Source: JBCCMF01 sp038747545
Lineage (GTDB): Bacteria; Bacteroidota; Rhodothermia; Rhodothermales; JBCCMF01
NCBI GenBank assembly: GCA_038747545.1
Contig: JBCDJT010000007.1
Location: forward strand, 3,238 to 67,237
DNA: 64,000 bases
Direction: 5' to 3'
In this document: piece by piece, positions 33,904-43,600 of the stretch
Layout: every line of letters starts with the position of its first letter
How positions within the stretch are numbered: position 1 is the stretch's first letter
Made by a program: the position numbers and the translations under genes
Notes under the pieces: generated by a model
The model's database searches: none
What the model saw: the letters and a program-made list of their open reading frames with translations, nothing else
What the model was told of the DNA's origin: nothing

Positions 33904-36900
33904 TCAGTTGATCGACACCGAGATCGGCTTGATGGGCTCGAACAGCTGCAGGTCGGCGGCGCGGACGGCTTGCTGGTAGGCGGGCCACTGCTCGGCGAAG
34001 AGTGCGTTGACGGCATCGACCATCTCTCTGATCGCGGCTTTCGACTGTGCCATCGCGGTGCGCTCGGTCGGCCCCGGCATGTCCCACGACGAGCCGAGGT
34101 AACGCATCCCGATGCTCATACGCGAGCGGATGGTGTTCGGGTCGCGGCGGATGCCTTGCACCTCAGGGCCTTCGTACATCTCGACCATGACTTGAATCGA
34201 GTCCTTGACGGCTTTGCCGAGGTCCATCGCGGTCTTCGCCGTCTCATCGTCGCGATCTTCGAGGTGCTGCGCGAGCAGGTCCACGGTTTCACGGGCTTCG
34301 CGCAGGTTGGTGAGCGCGTCGGCGAGGGCTTCGATGTGCGGCACCATCTCGTCACGCATGTCGGCGCGGGCTTGCAGCATGGCGGGCGTCACGTCGAGGC
34401 GCGGGTCGAGCTTCACGTTGATCATGGTGGACGACGTGTGTTCGCCTAGCGTCATCACGACCTCGTACGTGCCCGGCATCACATCGCCACCGTTGCCTGG
34501 CTCGGGTGCGTCCTTGCGTGGCTTCTGCATCGTCGGGAAGCGGTAGCCGGCTTGCTCCAGCCCCCACGTGGTGCGGTTGAAGCCCGCCTGCACATCGCGC
34601 TTGAACGTGCGGATGGTGTCGCTGGTGACGGGATCGACGATCTGAATCGTGATCTTCTTCGGCAGCGGCTTCGCGTCGTCATCGGTCTCGTCCACGGGGG
34701 CGACGAAGAACGAGAGCATCCCGCCACGCATGCGGTTCTCGCCGAAGAAGGCGGCATCGCCTGCGAAGCGTACGCCCGTGGCTTGGCGGTACGTGACGTG
34801 GTAGGCATCCGGCGCCTCGAAGGCTGTCAGCGGGGCTTCGAGCACGTCCATGTTCGCAGCGACGGCGCGGAGCGGGCGGAGGTCGTCGAGGATGAACGCG
34901 GAGCGGCCGAAGGTGCCCATCACGAGGTCGTGCTCACGCGGGTGAATGACCATATCCGTCACGGCCACCGTGGGCACGCCGTGCGTCCACTTCTGCCACA
35001 CGTCGCCGCCGTCGAAGCTGATGTACAGCCCGAACTCGCTGCCGGCAAACATCAGGTTGGGCTCTACGGGGTCTTGCGCGAACGAGTGGAGGTAGCCGTA
35101 CACGTCGTCGCCGTCGATGAGGCGCGTCCACGACTTGCCGAAGTCATCGGTGTGGTAGAGGTAGGGCTCCCAGTTGTTGCGGCGGTGGTCGCCGAAGACG
35201 ACGAACGCCTCGCCCACATTATGCACCGACGCCTTGATCTGCGGGACCCAGATACCCTCGGGGATGCCGCGCACGTTGTCGGTGACGTTGGTCCATGTCT
35301 GGCCGCCGTCCTGCGTCACCTGCACGTGCCCGTCGTCGGTGCCCGCCCACAAGATGCCCGGCTGCAGCTGGCTCGGCTCCAGGCTCACGATGGTCGTATA
35401 GTTCTCAGCCTGCGTCACGTCGTACGTCAGGCCGCCGCTGTCCACCTGCTTCTGCTTCTCCGGGTCGTTGGTCGTCAGGTCGGGCGAGATGATGGTCCAG
35501 CTGTCGCCGCGATCGGTGCTCTTGTGGACGAACTGGCTGCCGTAGTAGATGGTGGTGGGCTCGAACGGGTCGTGCGCGATGGCGGCGTTCCAGTTGAAGC
35601 GCAGCGTCTCGCCATCAGGGTGGATGGGCTTGATGTACTTCTGGTCGCCCGTCTCGCTGTCGAAGCGCTGCAGGTTGCCGCCCTGGCTCATCGCATAGCC
35701 GTAGCGGCTGTCGCTGCTGTCGATGACCACGTCGAAGCCGTCGCCGAAGGCCACCTCCTCCCAGTAGCTGTTGCGGATCTGCCCGTTGCGGAAGACCTGG
35801 CTGGGGCCGCACCACGAGCCGTTGTCCTGCATGCCGCCGCAGACGCGGTAGGGGAAGCTGTTGTCTACGTTGATGTGGTAGAACTGCGCCAGCGGTAGGT
35901 TCTCGATGTGCCGCCACGTCTCGCCGCGGTCGCGCGAGATGGCCATGCCGCCGTCGTTGCCCTCGATGATGTAGTCGGGGTCTTCGGGATGGATCCACCA
36001 CGCGTGGTGGTCGGGGTGGATGCCTGCGTAGGGGATGAGCGTCTCCCACGTGCGCCCGCCGTCCTCGCTGTAGGTGACGATGGAGTGGAGGCTGTAGAGG
36101 CGATTCTCGTTGACCGGGTCGATGTGGATCTCGTGGTAGTAGAACGGGCGGTTGCCGAAGTTGCCCTTCGCGTTCACGCGGCTCCAGCTCACGCCGCCGT
36201 CCTCGCTCTTGAACAGGCCGTTCTTCTTCGACTCAACCAGTGCATACATGATGTCGGGCCGGCTCGGCGAGATCGCCAGGCCGATCCGCCCGAGGTCGCC
36301 CGCGGGCAGGCCGTCGACGCTGGTGCGCTCCACCCACGTTTCGCCGCCGTCGTGCGAGACGAACAGGCCCGAGCCGTCGCCGCCCGACTCAAACGTCCAC
36401 GGCTTGCGCTGGAACTCCCACATCGCGGCAATCAGCTTGTCGGGGTTGCTGGGGTCCACCACGAGGTCGGCGATGCCGGTGCGCTCGTTCTGGTAGAGCA
36501 CCTTGCGCCAGTTCTGGCCGCCATCGGTGGACTTGTAGACGCCGCGCGTCTCGGTGGTGCCCCACGCTGGGCCTTGCACGCCGGCCCACACGATGTCGGG
36601 GTTGTCGGGGTGGACGATGACGCGGTGGATGTTGCGCGAGTCCTCCAGGCCGAGGTAGCTCCACGTCTTGCCGCCGTCCAGCGTCTTGTACATCCCGTTG
36701 CCGTTGGTCTGGCTGTTGCGCGGGTTGCCTTCGCCCGTACCCACGTAGATGATCGACGGGTTCTTCTGGTAGATCGCGATGTCGCCGATGGAAGCGACAG
36801 GTTGATCGTCAAAGATCGGCGTCCAGTCGATGCCGCCGCCCTCCGACATCCACAGGCCGCCCGAGGCGGTGCCGGCGTAGATGACGTCGGGGTCGCGCAG

Positions 36901-37050
36901 GACGACGTCGATGGCCGTCACGCGGCCGCTCATGCCCGCCGGACCGATGGCGCGAGCTTTAAGGTTCTCAAAATGGCTCAGGTCAACATCCTGGGCAACA
37001 GCGGGGATGGCGAGCAACAGCAGCGCCACAAAGCACGATAGGCGGGGCAT
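33904..37050 (-). CDS. BNR/VPS10-type secreted propeller protein
   Basis: The 1048-residue protein has a signal peptide (MPRLSCFVALLLLAIPAVA, then Q) and at least ten Asp-box repeats of the S/T-x-D-G-G-x-x-W type. Examples are KTLDGGKTWSYL, KSTDGGQNWRKV, VSHDGGETWVER, KSEDGGVSWSRV, YSEDGGRTWETL and KSTDRGDSWTII. It ends with an immunoglobulin-like and helical segment. This layout is the VPS10/sortilin-like glycosyl hydrolase-annotated family common in Bacteroidota and Rhodothermota. A catalytic role is not demonstrated and it may be a binding propeller. It is convergent with the NmrA-type gene across a strong terminator. Confidence 0.88.
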   Translation of the reverse strand: MPRLSCFVALLLLAIPAVAQDVDLSHFENLKARAIGPAGMSGRVTAIDVVLRDPDVIYAGTASGGLWMSEGGGIDWTPIFDDQPVASIGDIAIYQKNPSIIYVGTGEGNPRNSQTNGNGMYKTLDGGKTWSYLGLEDSRNIHRVIVHPDNPDIVWAGVQGPAWGTTETRGVYKSTDGGQNWRKVLYQNERTGIADLVVDPSNPDKLIAAMWEFQRKPWTFESGGDGSGLFVSHDGGETWVERTSVDGLPAGDLGRIGLAISPSRPDIMYALVESKKNGLFKSEDGGVSWSRVNAKGNFGNRPFYYHEIHIDPVNENRLYSLHSIVTYSEDGGRTWETLIPYAGIHPDHHAWWIHPEDPDYIIEGNDGGMAISRDRGETWRHIENLPLAQFYHINVDNSFPYRVCGGMQDNGSWCGPSQVFRNGQIRNSYWEEVAFGDGFDVVIDSSDSRYGYAMSQGGNLQRFDSETGDQKYIKPIHPDGETLRFNWNAAIAHDPFEPTTIYYGSQFVHKSTDRGDSWTIISPDLTTNDPEKQKQVDSGGLTYDVTQAENYTTIVSLEPSQLQPGILWAGTDDGHVQVTQDGGQTWTNVTDNVRGIPEGIWVPQIKASVHNVGEAFVVFGDHRRNNWEPYLYHTDDFGKSWTRLIDGDDVYGYLHSFAQDPVEPNLMFAGSEFGLYISFDGGDVWQKWTHGVPTVAVTDMVIHPREHDLVMGTFGRSAFILDDLRPLRAVAANMDVLEAPLTAFEAPDAYHVTYRQATGVRFAGDAAFFGENRMRGGMLSFFVAPVDETDDDAKPLPKKITIQIVDPVTSDTIRTFKRDVQAGFNRTTWGLEQAGYRFPTMQKPRKDAPEPGNGGDVMPGTYEVVMTLGEHTSSTMINVKLDPRLDVTPAMLQARADMRDEMVPHIEALADALTNLREARETVDLLAQHLEDRDDETAKTAMDLGKAVKDSIQVMVEMYEGPEVQGIRRDPNTIRSRMSIGMRYLGSSWDMPGPTERTAMAQSKAAIREMVDAVNALFAEQWPAYQQAVRAADLQLFEPIKPISVSIN

Positions 37051-37205
37051 AAGATCCGGTCAACTTAGGATGGGGAAGAAGTTTGCCAGATTACCCCAGC
37101 CAGAAATGAGACGCAAGCGCAGAAGGTCGCCGACGAGCGAGTGTCTGAGCTAAGCGCGAGGTGGCTTTGACTGCCTTGGCGAGGGATGCGCAGCCCTGTC
37201 AGACG

Positions 37206-37586
37206 TCATGCTGCTTGCTGAAAAGAAACGTCGACCGACACCCCGATCCGGGAAAGCAGCGTCACGAGGTGATCGATGCTGAATCGATGAATGTGCCCAT
37301 TCATCAGTTGGCTGATGCGAGGCTGGGTTTCGCCGAGTACCTCCGCCGCTGCCGATTGTGTCCACCCCTGCGCCTCAATATGCTGGCGTAGCTGCGTCAT
37401 AAGCACGGTCCGCATCTTTATGATCGCCGGGTGTTTGGCAGGAACGACCAGCTTGGCCCCAGCCCACTGTGCTGGCGTGGGCGAGGGAATGTCACTCGTG
37501 TCTACCAGCTCAGGCGCCAGAGCAAGTGCTCGCTCCCGCAGCGCCTCTAACTCTTCACGTGTGTGGCTCGGCTTTTTCGTTTCCAT
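37206..37586 (-). CDS. XRE-type antitoxin paired with BrnT
   Basis: The start at 37586 gives 126 residues. Residues 30-55 (SDIPSPTPAQWAGAKLVVPA) look like the flexible toxin-binding segment of BrnA-type antitoxins. Residues 72-115 form a Cro/XRE helix-turn-helix (GWTQSAAAEVLGETQPRISQ, then MNGHIHRFSIDHL). Canonical BrnA antitoxins have a ribbon-helix-helix DNA-binding part instead, so this appears to be a hybrid or a replacement. The gene follows the brnT-like gene by 17 bp on the same strand. It is expected to neutralise the toxin and repress the operon. The frame is open upstream but only this start gives a sensible N-terminus. Confidence 0.8.
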   Translation of the reverse strand: METKKPSHTREELEALRERALALAPELVDTSDIPSPTPAQWAGAKLVVPAKHPAIIKMRTVLMTQLRQHIEAQGWTQSAAAEVLGETQPRISQLMNGHIHRFSIDHLVTLLSRIGVSVDVSFQQAA

Positions 37587-37603
37587 CGTTGTGATCGAGT
37601 TGG

Positions 37604-37888
37604 TTAGATAAGACCGAATAGATGATCGAAAAATGTTAAGACTTCCCGGCGTTCGGCAGGGCGTGCTGAGATAATCCGCGTGTGATGAGTACGATAGGTC
37701 ACGACAACGAACAGAACCTGGCCCGTCTTCGTGCGCCCAATCACCTGCCAGCGGTATTCGCCTTCGTAGAGCCGCGTGTCCTCCAGTTCGAGGTAATCGC
37801 GCGCAAACACCTCGCTTGCTTCCGAGAAGCTGATCCCATGCTTGGCTAGATTCGCAGCTTCTTTCTCCAGGTCCCACTCGAAGGGCAC
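37604..37888 (-). CDS. BrnT-family toxin
   Basis: The 94-residue protein MPFEWDLEKEAANLAKHGIS fits the BrnT pattern: FEWDxxKxxxNxxKHGxSF, then EGEYRWQVIGRT and RIISARPAERRE. BrnT is a RelE-like ribosome-independent RNase that inhibits translation. In the canonical system it is followed by BrnA; here the downstream partner is an XRE antitoxin. The toxin-first order matches brnTA operons. The gene is divergent from the RsbU-type phosphatase gene across about 200 bp. Confidence 0.88.
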   Translation of the reverse strand: MPFEWDLEKEAANLAKHGISFSEASEVFARDYLELEDTRLYEGEYRWQVIGRTKTGQVLFVVVTYRTHHTRIISARPAERREVLTFFDHLFGLI

Positions 37889-38086
37889 AGACGTTTCTCC
37901 AGGTTGGCTTGGCTAGAGATACCTAATGAGGAATATTCGGTTTCGGGTGAAGACGGAAGGCAGACCCGAGAGGCTTGAATCCGCACGCCTGTTGACCCTG
38001 GGCTCTCCGAACGTAACGTGTACACCATCGCTCGCACAAAGGAGCACGACTGGTTTCCCAACCAACCGCCCCGTATCCTGCGGCCC

Positions 38087-39520
38087 ATGACGAAAGAAAC
38101 GCGCCTCTCGCTCTACACCTTTCTGGCGGTGCTGCTGGCCATCAGCGCGGTGGGTTTGGTGACGGTGCCGTTGGTGCTGTCGTACGCGCAGGAGACGTAT
38201 TATCGCCTCCAAGCTGATGTGAACGCACGTCAAGCTGAGGCCATGACGCGTTTCGTGGCGAATCGGCTGGCGGCAGGGGAGGACGGTGAATCGATCATCT
38301 CGGCGTTCCAAGCCACGATCGAGGGCACCGACACCGACCGTGGCTACGTATGCCTCATCGACCAGAACAGCGCACAGTATCTGGGGCACCCTAACGTGGG
38401 CGTCATCGGCATGCAGGCCAAGCCCGATGTGCTCTTCGACGCTTCGTTTGCAGGCACTACGCTGCTGCCGTGGCAAGAGCTGCTGCAGCGCGGCGAGAGT
38501 GCGGGTGGGTTGCTCATCTATGGCCCCAACATGCCCACCGAGGTGGTCCACTTCAGCGCGGTGCCGGGCTCGGCATGGACCATCTCCTCGCACGAGAACG
38601 CATCGCGGATCAACGCTGAGATCCAGGAGCTGCGCAATCGGCTCATCTTGGGCGCGGTCGTGCTGGCGTTGTTACTGGCTGCACCCGCATCCCTCGCAGG
38701 ACGGGCGGTCACGCGGCGCGAGGAACGGCAGCGCGAACGGCAGAACGAGTTGGAGCGTCAGCTTCTGGAAGCCGAGAACGCTCGCAAGAGCCAGGAACTG
38801 GAGGAGGCGCGCGACCTCCAGCTCTCGATGCTGCCCGCCGCGATGCCCGACCATCCCGAGATCGAGGTGGCGGCGTTCATGCAGACCGCCACCGAGGTGG
38901 GCGGCGACTACTACGACTTCAAACACGCCGACGACGGCACGCTGACCATCGCCGTGGGCGATGCGACGGGGCACGGCACGCGGGCCGGGATGATGGTGAC
39001 GGCTACCAAAAGCCTGTGGCATGCCTTCGCCGATGAGCCCGACCTGGACCATGTGCTCCAGCGCGCCAGCCGCGTCCTCAAAGCCATGCACCTGCCCAAG
39101 CTCTACATGGTGCTGGCGCTCGCCCGTATCCGCCACCAGACGCTCGAACTCGTCGGGGCGGGGATGCCGCCTGCGCTCATCTACCGCGCCGCGACTGGGC
39201 AGGTGGAGGTGGTGCCGCTCAAGGGCCTGCCGCTCGGCAGCCCAGTCGTACTACCCTATCGCAAAAGCTGCCACGCCCTCGCCCCCGGCGATACAGTGAT
39301 GCTGATGAGCGACGGCTTTCCCGAACTGTTCAACCCGGCCAACGAGATGTTCGGCTACGAGCAGGCCGTCGGCGTCTTCGAGACGGTCGCTGCGCAGTCG
39401 CCCCAAGCCATCGTCGAGCACTTCAAAGCGACCGGGCACGCGTGGGCCGATGGCCGGCCGTCCGACGACGATATCACGTTCGTCGTATTCAAAGTCAAGC
39501 CGGCAGCTGCCTCGGCATAA
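38087..39520 (+). CDS. RsbU/SpoIIE-type PP2C phosphatase with periplasmic sensor
   Basis: The start at 38087 (MTKETRLSLYTFL) gives 477 residues. A first membrane helix (LAVLLAISAVGLVTVPLVL) is followed by a periplasmic Cache-like sensing domain (about residues 35-180). A second helix (LILGAVVLALLLAAPASLAG), a charged coiled coil (residues 210-250) and a C-terminal PP2C domain follow. Metal-binding motifs are VGGDYYDFK, VGDATGHGTRAGMMV, GAGMPPALIYR and SDGFPELF, ending DDDITFVVFK. Such proteins dephosphorylate anti-sigma antagonists and control partner-switching stress or biofilm circuits. No anti-sigma genes are adjacent. The BrnT toxin gene diverges upstream. Confidence 0.92.
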   Translation: MTKETRLSLYTFLAVLLAISAVGLVTVPLVLSYAQETYYRLQADVNARQAEAMTRFVANRLAAGEDGESIISAFQATIEGTDTDRGYVCLIDQNSAQYLGHPNVGVIGMQAKPDVLFDASFAGTTLLPWQELLQRGESAGGLLIYGPNMPTEVVHFSAVPGSAWTISSHENASRINAEIQELRNRLILGAVVLALLLAAPASLAGRAVTRREERQRERQNELERQLLEAENARKSQELEEARDLQLSMLPAAMPDHPEIEVAAFMQTATEVGGDYYDFKHADDGTLTIAVGDATGHGTRAGMMVTATKSLWHAFADEPDLDHVLQRASRVLKAMHLPKLYMVLALARIRHQTLELVGAGMPPALIYRAATGQVEVVPLKGLPLGSPVVLPYRKSCHALAPGDTVMLMSDGFPELFNPANEMFGYEQAVGVFETVAAQSPQAIVEHFKATGHAWADGRPSDDDITFVVFKVKPAAASA

Positions 39521-39619
39521 GCCATTGGGCACGGTCACGTTTTGGCTCCGCCGTGAACAGGAAGGGAAAGACACGGGTTGACGTGTCAAACCCCAAAGAC
39601 GTAGACCACGATCCGCATC

Positions 39620-40432
39620 ATGCCGTATCTCATCCTGGGCGCCGGGTACACGGGCCGTCGCGTTGTGCGCATCTTGCTAGCGCAAGGCCACCGTGTCATC
39701 GCCACCACGCGCAGCCCCGATAAGTTGGCGGATCTTGCTGAGGCGGGCGCTGCGGTGTGGGCGTTGGACCTGCTCGATGCCGACTCGCGGGCCGAGGTCG
39801 CTGCGCGCATTCCTGACGGGGTGCGGGTGCTTCACTCCGTCCCTACGCTTCGGCTGGATAGTGGCGCGGAAGATCCCACGCCGCGCATCCTCGACCTCCT
39901 CGGGGACCGCCCGGCTCGCGTGGTCTACCTGTCCTCGACGGGCGTCTATGGCAACCAGAACCACATCGACGAGACGACGCCCGCTGCGCCCTCCAACGCC
40001 CCACAGCGCCTGCGCCGCGCCGCCGAGGAACGCGTGCTAGCCGGGCCGTGGTCGGCACTGGTGCTGCGGCCGGCCGCCATCTATGGCCCCGACCGGGGGA
40101 TGCACATCTCCATGCAACGCGGGCGCTACAAACTGGTCGGCGATGGCAACACCCGCGTGGGCACCGTCCATGCCGACGATCTCGCCGCACTCGCCGCAGC
40201 GGCCCTGCAGAGCGACCTCACGGGCGCCTTTCCGGTCGCCGATGCCGATCCGGCGTTGCGCAAGGAGCGCGTGGCGTACGTGGTGGAGCGCTTTGGCTTG
40301 CCGTGGCCACCCTCGATGCCCATCAGCGAGGCGCACCACACCCAACGCCACGCCCGATTGATCGATGCCTCGTTCATATGGAATGCCCTAGGTGTCGATC
40401 TGCAATACCCCAGCTTCCGCGACGCGTACTGA
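39620..40432 (+). CDS. YeeZ-like NAD-dependent epimerase/dehydratase (SDR)
   Basis: The 270-residue protein has the NAD-binding loop YLILGAGYTGRRVVRIL. Its atypical SDR catalytic region reads VVYLSSTGVYGNQNHIDE with a Tyr followed by glycine. RPAAIYGPDRGMHISMQRGR and GNTRVGTVHADDLAALAAAA complete the fold. It resembles the YeeZ/extended-SDR group acting on small carbonyl or sugar substrates. Substrate unknown. It is separated from the following regulator by the upstream region that is duplicated at 51148. Confidence 0.87.
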   Translation: MPYLILGAGYTGRRVVRILLAQGHRVIATTRSPDKLADLAEAGAAVWALDLLDADSRAEVAARIPDGVRVLHSVPTLRLDSGAEDPTPRILDLLGDRPARVVYLSSTGVYGNQNHIDETTPAAPSNAPQRLRRAAEERVLAGPWSALVLRPAAIYGPDRGMHISMQRGRYKLVGDGNTRVGTVHADDLAALAAAALQSDLTGAFPVADADPALRKERVAYVVERFGLPWPPSMPISEAHHTQRHARLIDASFIWNALGVDLQYPSFRDAY

Positions 40433-40453
40433 GCGGGCAACGCATCACCCACG

Positions 40454-40603
40454 GTCTGCAGAGCCTTCACGCCCGCCCGTCGGGAGAACGCCAAAAATCC
40501 TCGTATACTAACAGACCGACTCGCCCACCAAGCGAGGTGCGCCCCACCACGACGCATCGCTGGCACAGTGCTTCATCCATCGCCCTGCCAAATCTCCCAA
40601 TCC
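40454..40603 (+). repeat. Upstream control region of regulator 1 (copy 1 of a duplicated segment)
   Basis: This 150-base block is closely similar to 51148-51301. Shared segments include GTCTGCA-AGCCTTCACGCC, the box TCGTATACTA at 40501-40510, GGTGCGCCCCACCACGACG and TTCATCCATCGCCCT. The similarity continues into the signal-peptide codons. It ends the non-duplicated left part of the window and probably carries the promoter of the regulator gene. Confidence 0.8.
40501..40510 (+). promoter_or_regulatory. Conserved TCGTATACTA box upstream of regulator 1
   Basis: TCGTATACTA is identical at 51195-51204, at the same relative place before the second regulator, while surrounding bases differ. The palindromic GTATAC core could be a promoter -10/-7-like element or an operator. 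Evidence is conservation only. Confidence 0.4.
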
Positions 40604-43600
40604 GTGTCCACGGCCCGCCCATCGCGCGTGTGGTGGCGACTCGCCACGCTGCTCCTGTTCGTGGCCACGACGGAAGCCGTGTACGCGCAGACCGAGGTGA
40701 CCTACGAGGTACACCCCGACTACACGGTGCGCCACTGGACGACCGCCGATGGGCTGCCCGTTAACGGCGGAAATGATCTCCTTAAGGCCTCCGACGGCTA
40801 CCTCTGGATTTCCTCACGCGACGGCCTGACGCGCTTTGGCGGTGGGCAGTTCACGGTCTTCAACACCATCAACACGCCTGCGCTGTCCAGCAACCGGATC
40901 TCGTTACTCCACGAGAGCGCCGACGGCCATCTCTGGATTGAGGTCAGACCCCAACGCCTGGTGCGTTACCGTGCCGGGCAGTTCGAGCAGGTAGCCCGCC
41001 CGGTCACGCCGATGGTACACTTCCACACTACGGGCGACACCCTGTGGCTACCCGCGGCCAATGGACTAGCGATGTACCGCAATGGCGTAGAGACCTTGTA
41101 TCGCCCCGACATACTCACCGACCCTGGTCAGTTTCTCTTGCGCGACCGCTCAGGCCAGGTGTGGGTGAATATGCCGAGCAGGGGCATCGCGCGCTTCAGC
41201 ACCGACGGGGCTGTGCAGTGGATCGATCAAGACGAGGCACTGCAAGGAGAATCCTTTGATGCTGCCTGGGAGGATTGGGAGGAAGGTATCTGGGTTGCGG
41301 GGACACACACGTACCACCTCGTCGGGGGTCAAGTGCGCTACTATCGAGATTGGTCAACGGGCGTTCTGGACAACTATCGCCAACACCGAACCATGTCGAT
41401 GCCTTCCACGCCAACCGAAGCAGCCACTGGGCAAGCGGTACACGCCCCTGGCGGTGCGATATGGCGATACATGATCAATTTGTCCGCCTCCTCCGGTCAG
41501 TCGGCCGAGCAGTGGGGCCGGGTCTACCGGGATGCGAAGCAGATCTTTGAGGTGTACGGTAGCCGGATCTCCTCCATCGAGTTGGATAGTGACGGTAGCC
41601 TGTGGGTGCTCACACGTAGCAATGGGTTGTTCCATCTGCAGCGGCGTCTCTTCACCACACTCAGCGAGGCAGCAGGCCTGCCTGCAGATAACGTCTACCC
41701 CGTCATGCAGGCGCGCGACGGCTCGGTTTGGATAGGCACCGTCAATGGCATTGCCGTCACGGACGGTGATCGGGTGGAGACGACGTTCCCAGCCACGAGC
41801 TTCCGAGGCGATGGGCGTCCGGCGTCAGTGCTGTCGTTGCTTGAGGAGGCATCAGGGCAGGTGTGGGCGAGCACATGGACGGGTGTGTGCCGCATCCGAG
41901 GCGAAAACTGCGAGCCTTGGTCGTTGCCACTAGAGGCGAACACAGGCGTCGTCCGTGCCATGTATGAGGACGATCAGGGCCGCCTCTGGATGGGCGCTGC
42001 GCGTGGCCTGGCACTTCGGTCGGGAGGGCCGGGCGAATACATGTGGCAGTGGCTGGGCTTTGAGGGTGGACAAACGAAGCAGGCGCGCGTGATCCGCCAG
42101 ATGCATGATGGCACCATCCTCATCGGCACCAACGGCGGCGGGCTCTACCGCTACCTCGAAAAGGGATCCTTCGAGATCCTTCAAGTCCACACCGCCGAAA
42201 GTATGCTGCCCTCGAACCAGATACGCGACATCTATGAGGACGCCGAGGGCTTCGTCTGGCTTGCCTTGGAGGACCATGGCCTCTGCCGGCTCGACTGGGA
42301 GGGGCAGCCTACGTTGGCAGGCGCCGATCTCGCCTGTCTGACCACCGAAGACGGCCTCTACGACAACAGCCTGCACCGCATCCTCGAAGACGATGATGGC
42401 CGCTTCTGGTTCAACACCAACCGCGGCATCTTCTGGGTATCTCGCGCCGAAGTGGATGCGTACATCGCAGGGGGGCGCCCCCTACTTACATCGGTGGCCT
42501 ACACCGAGGTGGACGGGATGCGCAATCAAGAAGGCAATGGGGGTGTGCAACCTGCCGGTACGCGCACCGCCGACGGCTGGCTATGGTTTCCCACGGTAGG
42601 CGGCGTAGTCGTGGTTGATCCTGCGCGTGTGCCTGTGCCATCGCCGCAAGCAGTGATCGAGTCGGTGCGCGTGGAGGACGCTGCACGACCTACGGGCGAT
42701 GCGCTCGTGCTAGCCGCCGAGGAGCGCGACGTGAGCTTCGCGCTGCTGGGGGTAGAGCCGAATCAGCCCGAGGATGTCCATGTGCAGTACCGCGTGGTGG
42801 GCTACGACGACACGTGGCATGCGGCGGGCTCGCAGTGGGTGGCATCCTACACGAACCTGGAGCCGGGGGGGTATCGGTTTGAGGTACGCGCCGGCTTGGG
42901 CGGCGTGTGGAGCGCGCCTGTAGTCCAAGAGCTACAACGCACGGCACTCTTCTGGGAGACGGCGTGGTTCTTCGCGTTGTGCGGCGTTCTGCTGATGGGC
43001 TTGGTCTATGGCGGCTTCCGCTACCGCGTGCGTCAGCTGGAGGCGCGGCAGCGGCAATTGGAGGCCACAGTGGCCGCACGCACATCGGAGATTGCGGCGC
43101 GTACATCGGAGGTGGAGGCGCAGAAGGCCCAACTCGCCGAGCAAGCACTCGAGCTTAAGAAGGCCAACGACGTCAAGTCGCACTTCCTGGCCAACATCGC
43201 CCACGAGTTTCGCACGCCGCTCACGCTCACCTTCGGCCCCATCGCCGACCTGCTCGACGGGCGCTTTGCAGTGGAGGACAAGGCGAAGCCGCACCTCGTC
43301 CGCGCGCAGCGCAACGGCCACCGGCTGCTGCGGCTGATCAACCAATTGCTCGACCTCTCGCGGATCGACGCGGGCAACCACGACCTCCAACTGACCACGC
43401 TCGACCTCGCCCGGCACGTGCGCGAGATCGCGTCCCTGTTTGCGGAGGTGACCATGCAGCGCGGCCGAACGTTCACGACGGACTTCTCCGCGGCTCCCGT
43501 GTGGGTCACCGCCGATGTGGATGCCATCGAACACATCGTCAGCAACCTGCTCTCGAACGCGCTGAAGTTCACGGAGCCCGCTGATACGGTCCACGCCTCA

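Noticed and set aside
34552..35898. Long frame antisense to the BNR/VPS10 gene
   Set aside because: The sequence is Val/Ala/Arg-rich shadow of the real gene with no motif.
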